The position numbers were made by a program, and so were the translations under genes. 64,000 nucleotides of DNA. Origin: Loripinus fragilis. Lineage: Eukaryota > Mollusca > Bivalvia > Lucinida > Lucinidae. The notes under the pieces are model-generated. The model was not told the DNA's origin, did no database searches, and was given only the letters and a program-made list of their open reading frames with translations. This document shows, one piece after another, positions 58,558 through 64,000 of this stretch (within the stretch, counting starts at the first letter, position 1; the number at the start of each line of letters is the position of its first letter). Location of the stretch: assembly GCA_964019695.1 (NCBI GenBank), contig OZ026522.1:21568477-21632476 (forward strand). The letters run 5' to 3'.

Positions 58558-60337
58558 TATATTAGCTTAATCCCCCCCCCCGGGACATTTGAAAACAATT
58601 AGGCGAATGGCCAGTAGGGCAAACCCTCCCGAATTTTCTGCATTATAATATGGGAAAAGCCATCAAAGCCAGTTTTCTGCCATTTGAAAGCGGAAGCGGT
58701 CGCTTGATACACTAATTTTAATTATAATGATGTTATGATATATACTTTTAGTAGGGGTACACATAGACAATAGAGAACTGCTCAGGTTGTGTTCATCACA
58801 GATCAACTATGTTAATATCAATTAAAAGGTTGTACATTGGCCTTGGCCAAATTATTATAATATGAGAATTATCTAATTTGCATATTGATGAATATTCAGT
58901 AAAACATTTGTATAAAACAAATAATAGGCATATTTTTGAACTTATACATATCTTGAAATGTCGGCGTGGTAAGAGCGATTTTTTTTCATGCGGACGGGCT
59001 CAAATAATATTTAAATCACGTCTGGCCGAATACTGACAAACGTATAATAATGTCGAGGGTCCTGGTCACATTTCAAACAAAACGGAAGCAAAATCGCGAA
59101 CAAAAACTAATAAAATTCAGCTAAATCGTTTCGCGCCAAAATGACAGACGACAATCACAAAGAAACTGTTGCTACCTCAACAACCGTTTGTTTACATTCT
59201 TTCGCATCAGGTGTCAAATAGATTTAACAATGGTCTTTCCCTTTATCGTTAAAAACTGATTTAACTTTTGGTTCATATATCAAACCGTACGCTCGTGTGG
59301 AGAAAAAATAATTAAAACAAGCGTATCTTTACTAAGACACTTTATGAAAAAGGAGACCTGATATTTCATAAGTCACATTTAAAATTGCGGAAGATATAAA
59401 GAAAATGATCGAAAATGTCGTCTGCTAATAATTTATTTCTGCGTCTTGTGGGGATAATACACATCTCTATTCATACAGGTGGTATCAAGGTGGATTTAAC
59501 CGTCTGTTTTTGTTTAACTTTAAGATTCGCGACGATGTTTAGCCCGTGCCATCTGTCGCGCACTGAGGGAATGTCATCTGCGCATGACGTCAAGGACAGG
59601 TGTATTAAGCAAATTAACATCAATTTGAATTAACCAGTCAGTTAGTTAAAGACAGCCCCGCATTTATGTTCAGCAGGTGAAAACATTTAATGACTTTCTC
59701 TCTACAAATCAAATTCTAATTATTTTGTAAAACCCACCATTTGCCTTAATTGTCGGATCTGACATCTCCTTCGTACCTCTCAGCACCTGAGAGTACTAGG
59801 GTCACATTATACAGAAGGGCGTCATAATCTGTGGTCCTCGGGCGATTCCCATTTGGCAGTAAGTTACCTTTTTGAAAAAAATGTTGTATGAGACCCCCTC
59901 GAAATTCTATCGAAGTGGGCACTGTATCCATGATTACTACTAGGGGCACGTCGCAAGAAAACCGCCCGACTTCGTTGCATGCGACTCTGGATATTAGACT
60001 GGCTCCCGTCGTCAAACTTATTAGTCACTCAAACCAAAACATATTTTTCATTGATGATGGCTGAGTTTGCTGAGTTTGTAAGTTTAAAGAGCTAAAGGAA
60101 AAGAAACTCTCTCTTGATCAGTTTAAACATAAATATGAATTTATTAACATACGACGGGGAGCCAGTCCACGCCTATAGTGGCCTGCTCTTAGAGGCTTAC
60201 TGTGATGTCGTTCTTTTCGGCGCAAACATATTTCTTTCTTTTTGCTTGCACCTTCAACATAATCATATAGAATGATACCTCTTAGAGATGATAAAGTTTC
60301 TCTAAATACCATTTACCTATTTCGTTCTCGAACTGCT
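58558..60337. other. Unassigned stretch, no gene supported
   Basis: Minus-strand frames at 59746-60015 and 60118-60312 are open but show no domain I recognise. They could be remnants or chance. Confidence 0.3.
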
Positions 60338-60339
60338 TA

Positions 60340-61146
60340 GAGTGAGTATTCACACTTTTTTCAAATGCATTTATTATAGAGCTTACAGTATGGTAGGAAT
60401 AATCCCTCATTAAATGTTTTGAAAACTCTCAAATTAGCCTGTAATTAATTACTTTCGCTTCCCCCTGGAGTCCAGCCATTTTTCAGGTCAATGGGCTCCA
60501 AACAAGTGTACTGGAACAGAACAGAATCACAAATCCTTGATAATGGCAAAAATCCCAATGTTTCTGAGTAATATTTTAAGCAGTGTGTACATCGATGAGT
60601 ATACTTTGATACCTGGGCCGATATTTAATAATTATTTCTAAAATTAAACCATATAAAGCACAACTTATTACTATAGCAGACGACATATTTTCTAACACAT
60701 TTCTTCATTTTGGGTACAATAAGAGATAGAAAAATCAAATGAAACTTATTGAAAAACAAAATAAATTTCTTTTGGGTCATAACATTCTAATATGTTAAAA
60801 AGGAAAATCCATTATACGATATTAAACAATAGCAATGTATGTACACTCTCGGACTCAATAAACAGTCCGAGCCTTTACAGTGGTACACACTGTACCACTG
60901 TAAATCTCAACAGATAAGGTGCTGCCATGAACTATCATGGTAGCTGAGTAAAACAGAGGTTTAATAACCATCTGTTAAATGCTGATTACCGTAAGATGTC
61001 TGCCCTAAGATGTTTAAATAAAAGCAATAAATACTACTGTAATTAACTTAGCAGACGAAGGAATGATCTGTGAAAATTAAATCAGTATATGTTGAAATAT
61101 TTATTTTTGATTTAAGTAAAATGTTCAAAATCATGAACATACACTT
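60340..61146 (+). mobile_element. 769-bp family element, copy 3 (807 bp)
   Basis: TA lies at 60338-60339 and 61147-61148. It carries the same blocks as copies 1 and 2. A small insertion with two hairpins (CTCGGACTCAATAAACAGTC then CGAG; ACAGTGGTACACACTGTACC then ACTGT) near 60848-60904 and a partial rearrangement explain the extra length. Confidence 0.8.
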
Positions 61147-61148
61147 TA

Positions 61149-61861
61149 AAACGGAAAAAAGAAAAGAAAATATCTATTAATTACTGGCTCACCAATCCAG
61201 CACCTTCATCGCATAAAATCAATACTATGTTATGAAGAAGAGGGACCTGTTTCCTTTTCCTATCAATGAGATGGACCCTAAACTCAGCAAAATCGTTATT
61301 TTTTCTAACCAATACAAATTCTTAGAAATCGGAAAAAGCTATTCGATGGGCTTAGTGTTTTCCATCGACATACCTTAAATCGTGAGCTCTGGCACATAAA
61401 CTGATTCTAGAATCTGTGTTGAAGTTGAAAAGATGCCACTTTTCTTCATTACAAAACATTCTAAACTTTCCAGCAGAATATTCTCTAAAACTGATATCAG
61501 TGTTGAAAAGTTCAATTAGTGTATTGTTGGATGCAACTGGTATATGCGATGAAGGAGCTGGATTGGAGGTCTGGTGACAGAGCCCTTTTCTGATCAGTCG
61601 GAACATTTACGGTGTCGAACAGAATTTATTTCTTTGTATATAAGTTCAAACTATTTAGCGTGAAATGGTTCATTAAGTCATGAATGTATGAATGTATAAT
61701 TGATTAGGCAAATCTACATCCCAGTACGATAATATGTCAGTGACATCTGTATCACTAGGCCTTTTGTGGAAAATGCTTGACTAACGGAAAACAGTCTGAG
61801 TTAATCTTTATTATGGCGCTTTTTATCGACTCAACATACGTACTAAAAAGAAACCGCTCCA
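61149..61861. other. Unassigned stretch with one open minus-strand frame
   Basis: The frame 61606-61352 (84 residues) contains FREYSAGKFRMFCNEEKWHL and SLCARAHDLRYVDGKH. It looks less random than most frames here, but I do not recognise it. It might be a decayed exon or element fragment. Confidence 0.3.
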
Positions 61862-61955
61862 CTGTAAAAAAATAAGTGTAAGTTTACACCATAAAGGTGG
61901 CATCTGAGCTGCTACCCTTTTTGGTGTAAACTTACACATATTTCCACACTAAAAC
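61862..61955. mobile_element. Foldback MITE, GTGTAAGTTTACACC
   Basis: AAGTGTAAGTTTACACCATA and TTGGTGTAAACTTACACATA are inverted, with short inner arms AAAGGTGGCA/GCTACCCTTTT. The arm itself is palindromic. A half copy lies at 28743. Confidence 0.72.
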
Positions 61956-62474
61956 AAAATTGAGACAAAAAATAGTCAATGATAGATATTTGAAAAAAGA
62001 CAGTGATAGATATCTAATAAATATCTACCTGCTATTGATGTAGTTTTTCTCCGGATCAGCGCAATCGAACATAACATAGCCTAAAAGCAGTTGAACGGTT
62101 ACACCCCGTTCAGTGGAAGTTCAGCTGCCACTAAATTTGGTGTAAAATACAATTATTCCTACAGTGAAGACTTTAATAATGCACCACCCACTGCTAAATA
62201 TCTAAGCTCAGACATAGTCAAAGGGAGGTAATCGAAACGTACGCACTTATTGCAAAAGGTGGCGACCGCGAAAAATACTGGTCCTGAATACAGATTAGGA
62301 AAAAATGATTTTATGAGAAAATTTTAATGTATTTGGGAAGTAGGGTACTTGGAAAAGATTAGCCACACACCCTGGTAACACACAAGCCAGCGCATACGTA
62401 CATCTATGCGTATAGAAAAAAATGCGCTTGATGAAACATTTCTAGCATCTTTTTTGTGTCGATATTCTAATTAA
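61956..62474. other. Unassigned stretch, nothing recognised
   Basis: A GGTGTAAAATACAATTA phrase at 62139 may be a further remnant of the preceding family. Confidence 0.3.
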
Positions 62475-62550
62475 ACGGCTTGTGCGTCTGTGCGGGAAGA
62501 TAATCCACGAATTATCTATTTCCCGTTCAGACACACCAACCCGACGGATC
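62475..62550. mobile_element. Degraded relative of the 35609-35715 foldback
   Basis: GTGCGTCTGTGCGGGAAGAT then AATCCACGA and the inverted ATCTATTTCCCGTTCAGACA then CAC correspond to the arms at 35.6 kb. Confidence 0.55.
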
Positions 62551-63021
62551 CTATATAGGGTCCGTGACACCACGGATCATATGTAGAATCCGTGACAGCG
62601 CCCGCACTTGGATTGTTATTGTGCTCTTTGTGAGGTAATAAATAAGAAATAATTTATCTTTTTTCTTCAACCATAACATTTTTTTTTTAATTATCAAAGG
62701 GTGTTTTCTCGCTGTAGCTAATCTTGGCGGGAAAATCTAAGCGCGGCGCGTCATGGGAATCTGAGTGGCCTGTTTATCCAGAGTTAGTTTATGCTATCAG
62801 ATAGGGGTCAGTGTGGGTTTAATTGGCCCCAAGTGTGCCAAGGTTTCGGCCGCTTGCGTAACTACCTGTTGATGTATTACACCTGATTAGTATCAGGTGT
62901 TCCCTTCGGACAGTAATGCTTTGTGGGAGAGAAAAAGGCGGGTCTGATAATCGCTTGTCAGGCTGAGAGTCGAAATAATTAAATGAGCCATTCCGTGAAA
63001 AAAAAAACTCCATATGGCATA
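62551..63021. other. Unassigned stretch, nothing recognised
   Basis: A small palindrome CACCTGATTAGTATCAGGTG lies at 62880. No gene supported. Confidence 0.35.
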
Positions 63022-63089
63022 TGCGATTAACTAATGTTAAGATCAGACTGCGCATACGCGGAGTCTGATCAGAACATTTGTTAATCGCG
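63022..63089. mobile_element. Foldback, GATCAGACTGCGC family variant
   Basis: GCGATTAACTAATGTTAAGA then TCAGACT pairs with the right arm AGTCTGATCAGAACATTTGT then TAATCGC. Confidence 0.68.
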
Positions 63090-63240
63090 TTCTAAAAACA
63101 TAATAATAGTTTCGAATTTAGTACACGTAACCCAACGAGATTACACTTTAAATATCTGTAGCTGCAGTCTAGTATGAGTCTTACCCGGTCGCGAACCCTT
63201 AACACAGGTTTTCTCACGGTGAGGGTCATTAATTAATAAT

Positions 63241-63472
63241 ACAGACCCAGGTCGAAAACACAACGTTGTTACTTATGTACTTGCCATTATAAAGTCCCAA
63301 ACAAGTGAGACCTCCAGGAAAGCGGGAACTTAGAGAAGTACCGCAGCATCGGAAACGCGGGACAGACCCAGGTCGAAAACACAACCTTGGTTCTTATAAA
63401 GTCCAAAATGAGACCTCCAGGAAAGCGGGAACTTAGTGAAGTACCGCAGCATCGGAAATACGCGGGAATTAC
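63241..63472. repeat. Tandem duplication of about 120 bp
   Basis: CAGACCCAGGTCGAAAACAC, then GAGACCTCCAGGAAAGCGGG and AGTACCGCAGCATCGGAAA, occurs twice in direct order (from 63242 and 63363). The second copy lacks about 12 bases near the AAGTCC part. Confidence 0.9.
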
Positions 63473-64000
63473 AATTTCATCATGGCTGTGACATGTTAGG
63501 TGGGAGCGGGGTTGGTGAAAGGGTGGTCTAGGGGGTGGGAAGTATGGCGGTAGCTGTCAAACGGCCAACGTACTTGACCACGAAGTATAATAATATTATA
63601 ATTGAGGGTTTCCAAAATATTTATTTATTTCAATTTGTCCAAGCAAATAATGCAGAACCTGGTGAAACGCTGTGTTTTGTGGCATTTTCATCTGGGATTT
63701 CACTGTCTGCTTTTAGGGTTTTTCAATCTTTAAATGGTCTTGTCTAGTTTTTTGCTTGCATATGCCTTCCGGTTCTCTATCGTTGTCTTGCTGTGTCCGT
63801 GTCGTCTAGTGAAAACAGACATATACGAAAACATGGAGTGGGTGCAACCACAGAGCCACGGAGTGTTTTTGGAGTGCCTTTATTGGAGTGGCTTTTGGAG
63901 TGGCTTTTTGGAGAGTTAATAACTGGAATGCTGCAGGCTTACAGGACTAGAATCGCGGGAGAGGAGTGAAATACATTATAATATGTGCAGACGCTTAGTA
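63473..64000. other. Right edge, no gene supported
   Basis: Two plus-strand frames (63535-63747 and 63734-63919) have no domain I recognise. An exon of a gene extending beyond the edge cannot be excluded. Confidence 0.25.

Noticed and set aside
59746..60312. Two neighbouring minus-strand ORFs as exons of a gene
   Set aside because: No recognisable domain, no clear splice sites linking them, and length within chance expectation.
63535..63919. Plus-strand ORFs at the right edge as coding exons
   Set aside because: They overlap in different frames, show no domain and have no convincing splice context.

Overview
The window looks like a gene-poor, repeat-dense stretch of a bivalve mollusc genome, probably a heterodont clam. 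The evidence is AT-rich spaced DNA without operons or long host ORFs, tRNA-derived SINEs, dead LINE, Penelope-like and mariner genes, many foldback elements, and a tandem element opening with ATGCCCCC and CCGT repeats that I know from bivalve genomes. The species call rests on repeat style only. I found no convincing host exon. Every protein-coding signal I can name belongs to a transposable element.

Layout. 1-1833 (minus): a non-LTR retrotransposon, with the start of the endonuclease ORF2 and a frameshifted ORF1. 2.9-7.7 kb: a SINE, foldback elements and a 270-bp palindrome. 8.65-10.26 kb: a tandem-repeat element resembling bivalve pearl or non-autonomous Helentron elements, with a three-monomer higher-order period. 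10.4-19 kb: more foldbacks, a pair of tandem paralogous units and microsatellites. 19.29-23.86 kb: a 4.6-kb pair of diverged inverted termini with no coding content. 23.87-26.7 kb: a 48-bp minisatellite flanking a dead mariner. 26.9-43 kb: many inverted-repeat elements, including copies of a hAT-like foldback. 43.5-46.6 kb: microsatellites and a broken Penelope-like reverse transcriptase. 47.3-49.6 kb: a second Penelope tail split by a 769-bp element. 51.9-53.3 kb: a TAA-flanked inverted-repeat element carrying a SINE. 54-64 kb: tail repeats, another split SINE, a TA-flanked 925-bp element and a tandem duplication at the right edge.

Links between parts. One short-repeat family, called family A here, is the tail of the Penelope-like element. 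It recurs at least eight times, and its core appears to be the seed of the 24-26 kb minisatellite. A 769-807 bp TA-flanked element occurs three times and splits a Penelope tail in one place and a SINE promoter in another, which gives a relative order of insertions. All copies of mobile genes seen here look dead. I found no undescribed defence or biosynthetic system. The most notable structures are the higher-order tandem element with nuclear-receptor-like palindromes, the minisatellite origin and the nested insertions.
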